Notes: generated from the letters alone by a model not told the origin. Positions 1 through 12,700 are shown, counted from the stretch's first letter. The stretch: 64,000 nt of DNA from Sepioteuthis lessoniana (GCA_963585895.1 CAUZXS010000231.1:10001-74000); one strand, 5' to 3'. Numbers and translations are program-made.

Positions 1-279
1 TGAACGAGGACTTATTCTACAAGGGATCAAGTGCCAACCTGCCCCGTCTTCACATGTGCGAAAATAAAGTCCCGTTTTGGGATAAAAGTAAATTTTTCGC
101 GTCACAATATAAATAAATCGGATTAAGTAACCTACAAGGATTGATATGCCATAGAACACAACCAAACAACCCATCTATGTATCAAAATGATAGTTTGAGA
201 AATATTAGTATTGAAATGGAATACTTGAAACCAGGTAATTGTTTAAGTTATTAGTATTAGATAGGAATACTTCAAACTA
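1..279 (-). repeat. Repeat family D/84-89-bp unit fragment, left of mariner
   Basis: At 130-175 there is the pattern 'cctacaaggattgatatgcc' of the 89-bp unit in reverse, and at 215-279 two copies of the 'aggaatacttgaaac' unit. The second copy is cut by the mariner-like element; its continuation is found after 1171. Confidence 0.6.
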
Positions 280-1170
280 CTGGGTGGAACGATAAAATTG
301 TCGTCCTAAAGAAAACAACACTACAGCTTTATTTTAAAACTTTTATTGAAAAAATCAATTCAGGTAACTTGATTATTTAGTAGTGCTGACATCTATTCAA
401 TGTAGCCGCCTTCAGCCTTAATCTCCGCCTCGATATGGATCTGGAATTGGGAGCATGCCTTTACTACAAGCGCCGGCGAGAGCCTGGCGAATACTCTGTG
501 GATGGCGGCAATCAGGCTGGCTTTGGTGTTGTGGGAGGTCATGTTGGTAATGTTCTCGACGTATGACCAAACGAAGTAGTCCAGTGGGTTCAGGTCGGGG
601 TAAGAGGGGGGGAAGTGAGAGAAGGGTACAAAATCATAGCACCCCTTTCTGAAGCCAAGCCTGGGTCTCCTTGGACTTGTGGGCTGGTGCCAAGTCCTGC
701 TGCCACACCCAGGGTCTGCCACCGGCCACCTGATTGCACCAGGGGATCACCACACTCTTCAGCTCATCCAAGTACACTTTGGTGTGGACTTTCAAGCTGA
801 CTTCGAAGATGTGAGGTGGCATGGTGTGGCCCTCACTTGAAACCACACCAAAGGCCATAACCGTAGCCGGAAACTTTGTTTTCATCACCCTGATCATGTC
901 CCTGTTATTCGTGGCAATCCAGCGATGGTTCTGGCTGTCATAACTTGGATTGGTAGAGAGCATGACTTATACAGCGGTACATCTCTGCTCTCGCTCGTTG
1001 AACATTGTGTCACTTTCAGACATGATAGAAGGCTCCTATCGCTCTTGGGATTTGTACACAACTGGCCAACTAGTTGATAGTCTGCAACAAAAAAAGAAAA
1101 CCGGTTTTCATTAAACAGAAATGGAATCATGTTGTCTTTTCTCGGGTGACAATTTTATCGTTCCACCTTG
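280..1170 (-). mobile_element. Mariner/maT-like DNA transposon, degenerate
   Basis: Inverted ends GGTGGAACGATAAAATTGTC are identical over 20 bp (284-303 and the complement at about 1149-1168). They begin three bases inside TA dinucleotides at 278-279 and 1171-1172, the normal Tc1/mariner target duplication. The 891-bp interior holds a broken transposase on the minus strand. It sits inside an older repeat. Confidence 0.85.
393..1130 (-). pseudogene. Transposase, DD37D Tc1/mariner type, broken
   Basis: On the minus strand, one frame (963 to about 640) reads MPPHIFEVSLKVH and WQQDLAPAHKSKETQAWL. A second frame (about 680 to 396) carries on with FPPSYPDLNPLDYFVW. Allowing one frame change, about 37 residues lie between the Asp of QQD and the last Asp of NPLD, as in DD37D maT-like enzymes. 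The N-terminal DNA-binding part is short or lost. The frameshift and small size make it inactive. Confidence 0.75.
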
Positions 1171-1172
1171 TA

Positions 1173-1596
1173 TATAACCGTTTGCAAATTTAATGCAAAT
1201 GATTTACATATACAGTTATATAATTTCAAATATTCCTCTCTAATACTAATAACTTAGTGGTTTCACGATAGGAATTTGTTATGGTCAAGGGGAGGTTCAA
1301 ATGATAACGACTCGGAAATGTGTGATAAGAAATATAGTGAAAGAAAATAGTACATACATAAACGATAACTGGGAGAAACCCCTCCTCAGCTTAACACAAT
1401 ACTGAATATAACTGTTCTTGGTGACGGCTCGCCAAGACTGCGCAGAAGAGAGCTTAGTCGGTGTATGTCACGAGAGGATGAGTCCATCTAAATGGGATAC
1501 CCCAACAGAATGCTTGATTTATAACTGTGCAAACATGGTTTTAGAGAAAAAATTGCAATTTTCAAAATAGCAAAATTGAGCATTGAAAATATAAAA
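1173..1596. other. Remainder of older repeat, then unassigned
   Basis: 1173-1270 resumes the repeat interrupted by the mariner element. From 1270 to 1596 I see no gene or known repeat. Confidence 0.5.
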
Positions 1597-1815
1597 GTAA
1601 AGTTGGCGATCGTAGTTGAGGGTGATCTGAAGGCTCCATTTTCAATAGCTACTACATTGAGATGTAGAATAGGGCACTACTCCTTTCCCTCAATTACTTA
1701 ATTTTATCCTTGATACCTTGTAATGCTGAGTGTTAAGCAAGGAGGTATCAAGTACCATTTTTTAATTCTTTGGCATGACTTTGGGATTGAACCCTGGTCT
1801 CCTGGCATCATTATG
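1597..1815 (-). repeat. SINE A copy
   Basis: A diverged copy of the tRNA-derived SINE A family. The complement carries the B-box-like 'gggttcaatccca' (here mutated) near 1785 and the family's end 'gcgaccaactttac' near 1597. The A-box end is lost. Confidence 0.75.
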
Positions 1816-2300
1816 CCAATAGTGTAAATATTCTCCAATATTTGCATTGCAAGAATGAGAAGTTCATACACATTTAATGTAGCAGATTGCATGTTCTAAA
1901 TCTTGTTGATATATTTTGTTTGTGTAAAAGATCTTTGTGTAAGTGTGAAAGTATATTTATGTGCTAATATGTAAGCAAATATAGCTAAATATTTATTCAC
2001 AGAACGAATCAATAAATCTACTCAAGATTTATCTGTTTTATTGCTTATTTATAAGATTAAGACAGGCTTGAAATCAGATGAAAAAAAATTAATGATTCAT
2101 CTATGATTCTATTTGGTTAAAAGTATATTTTAAACAATTTAGGAGATAAAAGATTTCTTAAATTAACTTGGGTTTTGATCCTTCAAATTTTGTATGGCAG
2201 GTCAAATATCATTTATGAAATCTCAAAGAAATTTTAAGGAGAGTATGCAAATGCTGATTAGTCAATAAAGGCAAAAATATAAAATTTACCACTTCTCAAT
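1816..2300. other. AT-rich intergenic/intronic DNA, nothing assigned
   Basis: No open frame, repeat or splice signal that I could support. Confidence 0.5.
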
Positions 2301-2512
2301 CTTATTATTATTATTTGTATAGAAATCAGTTCTCAATCTTATTATTATTATTATTTGTATAGAAATCAGTTCTCAATCTTATTATTATTTGTATAGAAAT
2401 CAGTTCTCAATCTTATTATTATTTGTATAGAAATCAGTTCTCAATCTTATTATTATTATTTGTATAGAAATCAGTTCTCAATCTTATTATTATTATTTGT
2501 ATAGAAATCAGT
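2301..2512 (+). repeat. Tandem repeat, about 36-bp unit
   Basis: Six to seven copies of 'tatagaaatcagttctcaat' plus a variable (TTA)n stretch. Copies differ mainly in the number of TTA triplets, a slippage pattern. Confidence 0.9.
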
Positions 2513-2514
2513 TG

Positions 2515-2516
<2 letters not shown>

Positions 2517-2575
<59 letters not shown>
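2517..2575. repeat. (TA)n microsatellite
   Basis: About 59 bp of alternating TA. It borders dispersed repeat family E. Confidence 0.95.
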
Positions 2576-2580
<5 letters not shown>

Positions 2581-2815
2581 CAATCCAGCTAAACTGGATT
2601 TGGGAGTAATTCCATCAGGACAAAAAAACCATTCAACAGCGAACATTTGAATTTTCCTGGTAAAGAGCTCAATGTAACTGACATTACATTTTTATCCATA
2701 AGATCTGAAGAAGTCCAGTTAATTTTTTTGTGTTTTTGATTTATAACAAAAACACACAACAGGATGGAAATAAATTTATAATCCTAATATAACCAGTTTT
2801 GTTTTTTTCTTAAAG
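2576..2815 (+). repeat. Dispersed repeat family E
   Basis: Shares 'gggagtaattcc' and 'agatctgaagaagtcc' with 39920-40590, where it lies in the other orientation, also beside TA microsatellites. Class unknown. Confidence 0.6.
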
Positions 2816-2816
2816 A

Positions 2817-2845
2817 AATATATATATATATATATATATATATAA
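2817..2845. repeat. (TA)n microsatellite
   Basis: Short alternating TA tract on the other side of the family E copy. Confidence 0.9.
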
Positions 2846-3048
2846 GGACGAATTCATAAGCTATGTACTCCTCTGCACCTCTTCACATGGACAAGCAAAT
2901 GTTGGACAACAAGGTAGAACTTATCTACTGTAGCTCCGTTCAGATACAGGATGTAGCCTAGAAGACCTGCTGAAAGCAATGGATGATAGAGACAAGTGGC
3001 AAGGGAGAGTCAGGGAAATCCGTGCTAGAGGCACAAAATGATGATGAT
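2846..3048 (+). mobile_element. LINE 3' end, 5'-truncated
   Basis: This is the 3' part of a non-LTR element also present at 21776-22925, 26809-27196, 35440-35630 and elsewhere. The frame around 2960-3030 resembles its C-terminal WRERVRDI motif. It ends in an (ATG)n tail, as RTE-like elements often do. Confidence 0.75.
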
Positions 3049-3129
3049 GATGAGATATTTTGCAAATAATTAAAGTGAAGTAATCTTTGATTTGTATTTA
3101 TTAGTTATTTGTATGTTTAATCATAAAAT

Positions 3130-3720
3130 TTTTTCCCCCTTCACCCTTTCTTTTTATTTCTCCATCTCTTTTTCTCTTCTCCTCGTTCCCCTCCTCTTAT
3201 TCCTCTCCTTTCTTTCCTTCCCTACCCCATTCCCCTTCTCCATTTCTCTCCTTCATGGCTTTCTTTCCCTCCCTCTCATTTCCTTACCTCTTTTCTACAC
3301 CTCCCTCTTGTCATCTCTTCTCTCTCAAATCCACTCTCCTCATCTTTTTCACCTTCAGATCTCCTTTACTCTCTCAAATTCCCTCTTACACACCCTCTCC
3401 CTCCTTTTTCATCTCTCCCATCCCCTCCCTCCTTTTTCATCTCTCCCATCCCCTCTCCCTTTTTCATCTCTCCCATCCCCTCCCTCCTTTTTCTCTTTCC
3501 CATCTTCCCTCTTTTTCTCTCGCATGTCTGCTTTTCTTTTCTTCTTTCATGTCCCCTTCTTCCTTCTTTTTCTCTCTCACATCGTCTCTTCCTCTCTTAC
3601 ATTCTCTCCCTTTCTATTTCTCTCTCATATCCTTTCCTCTCTTTTTCTCAGTCACTTTCCCTCTCTCTTTATATCTGTCAAATTCCCTCCCTCCTTTTTC
3701 TCTTTCACTTCACTTTAACA
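3130..3720 (+). repeat. Long polypyrimidine (C/T) tract
   Basis: About 590 bp in which the + strand is almost all C and T, with loosely repeated 'ccctccctcctttttc' blocks. It lies just before exon 1 (3804). Open frames here are low-complexity Ser/Phe/Leu and are not genes. Confidence 0.9.
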
Positions 3721-3803
3721 GTAAATTTGTAAACCTTATTTGTTCAGATCAATATAAAAGATAATTATTTCTCTTATTGCTATTTTTTCTCTTTTTTGTT
3801 CAG

Positions 3804-3882
3804 GCCTTTGACTCAAACTGTACACATTTGATTTGTGAAAAAATCATGTGTGGTGAAAAATTCCTCACAAGCTGTGCAAGAG
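3804..3882 (+). CDS. SLF1: SLF1-like exon 1 of window: first BRCT, part 1
   Basis: The acceptor follows a T-rich tract ending TTCAG and the donor is GTAAGT. The exon starts in phase 0 and leaves one base of a split Gly codon. It encodes the CTHLICE segment typical of the second strand and helix of a BRCT domain, then GEKFLTSCARG. The upstream part of this BRCT (start Met, first strand) is not found in 1-3803 and is probably encoded before the window. Confidence 0.82.
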
Positions 3883-4350
3883 GTAAGTCCTTTTATAAAT
3901 CTTTTTATTTCAAACTCATAAATTCTACTGGAATCAGAAGTCTTCATTTCACAATTTCTTTCCTTATGTCAGGGAACATATCAGTTGTTCTTTTACAATT
4001 ATTATAAAAGGTTGGGGAAATCTAAAGGCTTTATGCTTTCTTCTTTGACCCATAAAAATTTTTTTTTTGTAACTTCCTTTTACTACAATACTGACAGGGT
4101 GACAAATTGGTTCGTTTCTTTATTTAATGGCATATGAACCTTTTAATGCCAAAGCCATCATTGTAGAAGAATGGTAGTGGTTGTATTTAACCCATAGCTG
4201 GGGTGATAAGGGACTTCATACTTTTCCAAAATGTATTAGTCCGAAAGTATATACAATAGTCTGACTGGAGTTTGAACTCACTATGATTTCAGTCCAGCAA
4301 GTTAGCCGCCATGCCACAGTGACATTATTATGATGACAAAGTGAAGTTTT

Positions 4351-4420
<70 letters not shown>

Positions 4421-7400
4421 TTGAGAAGTAGTGTAGATTGTTTAAAAAGATTTAAGTGGTTGTCCCAAGTGGAAACTGTTAAGGTTTGATTGATGGGTGA
4501 TGACCCTGAGATAATTTGAAAACTTGGTTGGGATTGGATAATCTCAATTTGAAGGGTTCTATGAGATTAAAAGGTAGATTTTAAACTTTAATTAGTCAAA
4601 AATCATTGAAACGAACAGTTGTCCATTGCCATCTGTGGTCCGACTGATTCCTGACATGTATGGTTGGTAAAATGTAGGTGAAGAAAAGTCCCATCAATAA
4701 GGACTTTGAACTGTAATTGGGTTTTAACAAAAGATGGCAGTGAGAAGCAACCACTTATCAAGAATACAAGATAGTGGTAAGAAATGAGCACCTGCCGAGA
4801 GAAGAAGATGCTATATAACATAACAAGAAAGTGATAGATCATGGAGCTGTGGAGTTGACATTAAAACTCTCACCTCCCTTCTTTTTTCTCTTTTCTGTTT
4901 TTTTCTCTTTTCTAAGTGTTAACTGTATAACAAATTTTTTTTAAAAGGAATGCATTGTATTAATTTGTTTGGAAAATACTGTCCGATTTTAGAATAAACT
5001 TTTTTTCCCCAGAATTAATGAATTTAAACAGTGTTTTAATCAGTCAAAATATAATCCTTAAACATCTATGCATTTCTGCCATCAATTAACAAGGTTATTT
5101 ATACCTGTACAATAAAACTCTAAAAGTTTTGTAAAGGAATGTTTTTTAACATAAAAAAGTGACCAGATGCTTGGAGAAATGGTATTCAGTGGGTTGAGAC
5201 ATCAGGAAAATATGACTAAGTCTTATATCCTAAGTCAGTGAGATTTTTTATTGTCATTTTGGCAACATGTGACCAAGCATTGTCATGAAACAAAATTAGG
5301 ACCAAACTTGAATTCATGCAAAATGTGTCCAAATGCTTGGAAAAATGGTATTCAGTGGGTTGAGAGATCAGGAAAATATGGTGGATATGACTAAGTCTTA
5401 TATCCTAAGTCAGTGAGATTTTATATTGTCATTTTGGCATCATGTGACCAAGCATTGTCATAAGAATAAAATTAGGATGAAGCTTGAACTCATGCAAAAA
5501 AAGGAAGCACATCATTCTTTTTTCATATTCATGATTAGAGACATGTAACCTTCAAAATTAAATTCTGAAAGAAGTGATTGAAAATTAAAAAAAAAAAGAC
5601 ACTTGAATTATTCAGAATGTGAATTTCTGTATACAATTACAATTAAAATAATGTTAGAATAGAATTTAAAAAGTTTATACTAAAATCGAACAGTATTTTT
5701 CAAACAATCTAATTGAAAATATATATTTTATCATGCACGTTTGTCGGTGTTTATCATAAAGTAAAGTTGGCGACCATAGACTCCCTTTTCAATCGCTATT
5801 ACACTGAGCTGTAGTGGGTGGGAGATGCTATTCCTTTCCCTTGATTGCTCCACTTTACCCTTGATCTGTACCTTATAATGCTGACTGTTAAGCAAGGAGG
5901 TATCGAGTACTATTTTTTTGAGTCTTTGGTATGACTTAATCTGGGATTGAATTCTGGTCTCCCTGGCCATTGGTGAACGCCCTACCCTCTAGACCAATAA
6001 GTAAAGTTGTCAACCTTCGTCAGGGGTGACCTGAAGGCTTCCTTTTAAATAGCTACTACACTGAGTTGTAGGGAAGAGTGCTACTCCTTTCCCTGGATAG
6101 TTCCACTTTACCCTTGATCCTTACTGTATAATGCTGAGTGCTAAGCAATGCGGCATCAAGTAGCATTTTTTGAGTCTTTGGTATGACTCGACTTGGGATT
6201 GAACCCCAGTCTCCCAGACTGTTGGCGAACACTCTACTCAAAAGGCCATGTTGCTGAATTGCTGTTTTACTGGTATATGTCTAAAATGCTGAGGGTTCTG
6301 GTTGGCTTCATAGGAAGTCTTTTTGACTTTTGGAATTTTTATAAGATTTTTTTTGTTGTATGTCTATTCCTAATGCTATATATATTTATATATATCTCCT
6401 GTGTTTATACACTGATATACAAGTTTTCCGTCTTGAGTTCTGGTCAAATATGATATAGGGAATTTATACAGTGTGGCAGAAATATCTCTCGCATTTTAAA
6501 CTCTCACCTGTATGGTTCAAGTGAACTTAGGCAAGTGGTAATGGTAGCTCCATCTAGCTAATGTCTTACCACTTTTTTTCAAATATGATCTTAGTTGGGA
6601 CCGGTGCACACTGTGTTTGACTGGTGAATCTGTAATTGCTACACTGAGAGCTTTTCTTGTTATGTCAGAATGATGCTGTTCTGGATAGAAAATCAATACT
6701 GCTATGGGTTGAAAATTCTATCCAAAACAGCATCTTTCTGACATAAAATGAAATGAGCTTGAAAAACTCATTGTGTAATAATTACAGATTCACCAGTCTT
6801 AAAAAAACGTTTTAACAGCAAATATACACTGTGCACTAGTCCAAACCATGGTATTAACTGATTGTATCTGAAGAAAAAAAAGGTGGATGGAGCTACCGTT
6901 GTCACTTGCCTAAGTTCATTTGTACCACACAGGTGACAGTTTAGCATGTTCACAATTGAAATGTTGTGTAGCTGTAACCTTCGTATTTTTAATGAAATAA
7001 ACAAGTCAGCTTGATCCATTAGACTTCGAATGGATTAATTTTAAAAGGGACACATTTTTCCCAATATATAAGATCTGTCAGTTGTATTTATAATGCTATG
7101 AATGTGTTTCTTGTTTTATACATGGATAAATATCCTCTTTAATTTTTATCTTATAATAATTCTCCATTATCTTTTAGTCTCTATTTCTACATGCCATGAC
7201 TGCTGCTACAAGCCACCTTTGCTGATCAGCAGTAAAAGCAGCACAAATTTTCCCTCTGTGACAATCATCTCATATTTACTACAAAGCAAAGAGTGTCTCT
7301 CACAAATTGTCACTGGTAACCTGGTTTGGTTGTAGAGGCATTAGTCATTTAGCATGTCTTGGGCAGAAATAGCCTTGTAGTGCCCATTCCTCTCCATGTC

Positions 7401-10400
7401 TACAACTAGATTGAATTTAGAATTTTCCTTCTCCTAGACCAGTTGTCATATCAAGGTTTAAGAACCTGTCTGCTCTACTATTTTATGTAATTGCTGGAGG
7501 GAGAATAGTTAGCACTTTACCGAGAGTATTAGTGCTATGTGAAATGCAAGTGGTCTCATTTAGGATTTGAACTCAGGTAGCCAACTTTGGACCATCATCA
7601 CTATTGTAATACATCCTCCCCTGATGATGGCCCAAAGTTGGGCAGAAAGTACTTGGGAAATAACTAATTATGGAAGGTTTATCAACCAATTTCCGCTGAA
7701 TATCATAAAATCAATACGGCAGTTCGAAAGGATTAACAAAAAAATATGTAGACAAAAAATGTCTATTATATTCAATCAAATATGTATTAATGAAGAAATG
7801 CTGCCAAAATATATTTTAAACTCCATGATCCTGCAGCACTTTGGAATACAGACATGATCTCGTGAAAAGAAAAATTACACTCAGTAAGAATAACATCAAT
7901 GCTATTCATAGAAACAAATTCAAAAAGTAAACGCTACACAATACAACAGTACAAACGCTCATTCTTACAAAGTAGTAATGTACATACAAGAGTTACATCA
8001 CTTTTGTAATACATCCTCCCCTGATAATGGCCCAAAGTTGGGCAGAAAGTACTTGGGAAATAACTAATTATAGAAGGTTTATCAACCAATTCCCGCCGAA
8101 TATCATAAGATCAATACAGTAATTCGAAAGGAATAACAAAAAAATATGTAGACAAAAAATATCTATTATATTCAATCAAATATATATATATTTATGCACA
8201 CACACACACATACACACACATTTACATGCATTCACTAATATCTGCTAAACATTTCAAAAGTATATATGAAACCTTATCAGTTATCCTATATAGATATGCC
8301 ATTCAAGTTGTGTCCAAAAAGAAAGCAAATTTTTAAACAGTTTGCTAAGAGATTTTAGCATGTTCACAACAAATGTTGTATTGCAGTAACCTTGACCTTT
8401 TGTATGAAATAAAGGAGTTGACATTGAACCCAGAATTGTTCATCTTAAAAGGACAGATTTTTGACATCACAGTGGCTTAATATCTAAATATTTATTACTT
8501 GTAAGTAAAATACATAAATATGTATTTTTGTCTGCCATTTTTACTTTTAATGACTATTATTATTATTTTTATTATTAAATAACCTTCAATGGTTGATATG
8601 CAATAAAACCCAACCAAATCAAATCATATATATTTAATATATATGTATAAAGAGGATTTGGCATTAAATAACCTACAATGGTTGATTTGCCATAAAACCC
8701 AACCAAACCAAATCATACATATTTAATATATATGTATAAAGAAGATTTGGCATTAAATAACCTACAATGGTTGATATGCCATAAAACCAAACCAAACCAA
8801 ATCATATATAATTAATGTATATGTATAAAGAGGATTTGGCATTAAATAATCTACAATGGTTGATATGCCATAAAACCCAACCAAATTAAAAATGCTTTAA
8901 AAATCTGAAAAAATTTTTTCACTCTTTATGTTGTATATTGACCTTCGACCCAGTCAAACATGCCATTCCAAAGATGCGGAAATTGCATATTCCATTGCTG
9001 TAGGCGGTCTTGGCTGACAATATGGGACTAGGTAAAATCCCATGGTACAGTCATAGACTGATGCACCGGAAGAGAGTGACCTTTAAACTGTATGACAGTT
9101 ATTTCTGCTCGATGACAATCAAACGTGCCATTCCTAGGACAGCGGAAGTGACACGTCCCGATGGCTAGTTATGGGGAGATATTGAGTGGGCGGTTGAACT
9201 GTTATATAACTCGGTGAAGACAGGAAGTCAGTTAGTTTGGAGACCAGTTGATGACAAGATGCGGTAGAGAAAGCCCGCACCCAGCAGAGTGGGCCCCCGG
9301 GCCTCCAGTTGAGCAGCCCTGGAGAGCGGGAAAGAGACGCTGATGGCCATAAGAGTGGGGGTCAATATGTTGCAGTTCTGTTCAGTCTCCAGCTCCCTCT
9401 CACACGCAACCTTTCAAATAAAGTGGGAGGTATATTTTTCTTAAAGGACTGTGTCACTCGTCATTATTATTGTGTTGTTATGATTCTGTATGCATATGTA
9501 GATGTATTATGTGTTTGTATAGTTTAATCATGGTCATGGTTATACAACATTTACTAATCAGTTTAAAGAAAAAAAAAATTTCAGTTCAAAATGGTGTTCT
9601 CAACAAGTAGGCTTTGTGTCCTCAATGAATATTCTAGTGTCCCCAGGACAATGGGACACTCTTAATCTTGATTCCTGCTGCTTACACAACCAACATGCAA
9701 GGCAGCACAAGCTTTTTGCATCAGGTAAGTTCAAATCTCTAATCCTGCCCTCTGCCTATTCTTTATGATTCTCCTTCAAGAAAGGATAAATTGATGTTAA
9801 TAATATCATTTGTAAATTATGATTTCTTTTCTTCTTCGTTTTTTTTTTTGTAGGTCTCTGGGTTCTGATGCCCCAGTTCATCTATGACAGTGCCAAAAAA
9901 GGTGCCTGGGTTGTAGAATATGACTATGAGTGGACAGCCTCCAAAGCTGAGCCGAAAGATTCTTCTCAAGTGCAAATGTGCCAGGCCCCCTCTCGTTGGC
10001 GGAAGATTGTGAAGCAGTCAAAGTGTCACGCATTCCACCAGTGGAAAGTGGCCATTTTGGTAAAAAACCACAAGAAGAGAACAATTTATCATCGGTTAGT
10101 TTGATGTTTTTCTCAATCTCATGTTTGTGCTAGGTTGAGTCAAAAGTTTTACAACATTTTGGTATGTGCTAGTGTAATGTTACCTCACCAACATGACACC
10201 ATCTTGAATATGAATAGATGTAAGTAAAGTTGGCGACCGTTGTCGAGGGCAACCAGAAGGCTCCATTTTCAATAGCTACTACACCGTGGTGTTGGGGAGA
10301 GCGCTACTCCCTTCCCTGGATTGCTCCACTTTACCCTTGATACATACCTTATATTGCTGAGTGTTAAGCAAAGAGGTATCAAGTACCATTTTTAAAGTCT

Positions 10401-12666
10401 TTGATATGACTCAATCTAGGTCTCCCGGACCATTGGCAGACACTCTACCCGCTAAATACAAAGTGACTCCGTTGTTTCTTTAGATATGAAAGTTTATTAC
10501 TGTCTGCAACATTTCCACATAGTTGTCAATGAACAAGAGAAATAGAGTGTAAGAATTACTTGTGTAACATAGAAGTGCAGTGAGATTCATTAACGGTAGA
10601 TAAAACAAAATACCGATTGCATTTATCCCCCCTGACCAGGCCTTATCCTCAAAGAGGCCGCTTGAAAATGCTCGACTACTTCATTGACTGTCTCTGACCA
10701 ATTGCCCTGCTTATATATATTTCAAATTATATCATTAACTAATGATGATAAGAACATGTGTTATAAAAAAAAAGACTTTCTAGTGTTATATCATCACTTA
10801 GTTCTCAGCTGAGGAAATGTATATCTTTTTACATCTTGTCTACAACCTTGATTTCAAAACAAATCTTTACTGTGTTGTCCTAAATGATTTCCAAAACAAC
10901 CTTTCAGTTCTGTATCCAGCTATTTGTGTGACACGTGCACCATTTGACCTTTGCATTCAGAGTTTTTAGTGAACTCACAATTTATTACTACTAATAAAAT
11001 AATTAACTAATATAATCAATTACCATCCTTAATTATATTACACTAGTTTGTAGTGCCTTTATCATGTAATCGAAGTGCTTCAAAACATGGAAAGTATTTG
11101 CAGTGGTTTGTAGTATCATAGTAGTTGCTGTGCTGACATGCTATGCATTGCTTCATTCAGATCTCTGGAACTGAAGCCTCACATTCAGATGCAGTTTAGT
11201 GTCATGCCCAGAACACCCTGTTTGCCTGGGAAGGGTTGACTTACCTCCTTTTGCAGGGTATACAGCATATTCTTAGCCTGACTGACATAGTGGAATATTA
11301 GTTCAAGCATGTGCGGTAAGGTCCAGTTTGATTAGTCGCTATATTATATCAAGGCCATGCAACTTAATATTCAAAATATCAGAATAATTTTTGACAGACT
11401 TCATGCAAAAGTGAGTTGAAGGTTTTCCAGTATTTTGGTATGTACTAGTTTACAGTGCATACATATCACATGACTGAAGCAGTTTAAGCTACAATGGTTG
11501 ATATACCATAAAACCAAACCCAGCCAAATCATATATATTTATATGTATAAAGAGGATTTGGCATTAAATAACCTACAATGGTTGATATGCCATAAAACCC
11601 AAACAAACCAAATTTTATAAATTTAATATATATGTATAAAGAGGATTTGGCATTAAATAACCTACAATGGTTGATATGCCATAAAACCAAACCAAACCAA
11701 ATCATATATATTTAATATATATGTATAAAGAGGATTTGGCATTAAATAACCTACAATAGTTGATATGCCATAAAACCAAATCAAAGCAAACCTCAACAAA
11801 TTGTGCCTCACATTAATATTGCAAAATTTTTTACTCACCCTAATATATACACATTGATAATAAAAATTTTTTTCATACAATTGGTCTCATTACAGACTTT
11901 ATATCCTTGAAGTAAAGTGATTTTAAATTTAAAAAAAAAACCTGATAAAAATGAAAACAAAACCTTTGAAATGAATCAAGTGTTTTTTTCTTTTTTTTCT
12001 AGTTTGCTTTGTTATGGAGGTGCTGTGTTGTACATGTTAAAGTTGCCCATCAAGAATGTGCAGAAAGTCAGTGGGACTGTCACACACATTTTTGTCGACT
12101 CCAGCTTTTGGGAAGATGTCGTCGTTTTGCAGAAAAATGGAATTCAGTGTCTTCATGTTACTTACATCCGAGACTACCTCATTAAGGTAATTAGATTTCT
12201 TCTAATTGTAATACAGTCGTTATGCAATGAGAAACTTGTGGGGTCAAGATCATTCTTGTCCCATGGTGGATAGTTTTCAAATTGAACTCAGAATAGCTTT
12301 GCATTAAATCCTGATCACTGACAAACGTTTTCTAACTAATTTTGAATGCAATTCTACAGTAAAGTCATTAGCAATGCATTTACATGATGTATATTTTATA
12401 TATAGTTTCAAAGTTGCCTCATATTGTCTTCAGACCACGGTGCAATATGCATCAAGTTGGATTTGGTCAAGAGCGAAAAGTCTTCGGCATGAATGAAATG
12501 CACATGGTATCACCATTCCTCTGTGATTACATAACATCAAGAAACGATTACTGCAAGTGCGTGATGACATCAACAGTTGAAAGTAAATGTATTTTTAAAA
12601 ATCACGAACTGCGCTAAAAATGAGGATGAATGTACAATTTAATTTCTCCTTTTAGTTGATCTGGCA

Positions 12667-12700
<34 letters not shown>

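Larger units (their letters stand above)
7607..8190 (+). mobile_element. Hammerhead-bearing tandem element (retrozyme-like or Penelope LTR dimer)
   Basis: Two direct copies of a segment starting 'acatcctccc' lie exactly 400 bp apart (7611 and 8011). The second copy breaks off in a TA microsatellite near 8180. Each begins with a hammerhead motif; the second core is mutated (CTGATAA). No open frame. A related end lies at 28215-28330 in reverse. This layout fits a Penelope-like terminal repeat or an animal retrozyme. Confidence 0.7.

Noticed and set aside
3092-3764. Two long overlapping plus-strand open frames (208 and 169 codons) rich in Ser, Phe, Leu
   Set aside because: Low-complexity translation of a polypyrimidine tract; both frames open for the same compositional reason.
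5731-6241. Small minus-strand open frames (and many like them at 26233, 33816, 41705, 59130, 59384)
   Set aside because: They are translations of SINE A copies; repeated peptide patterns come from the repeat, not from a gene.
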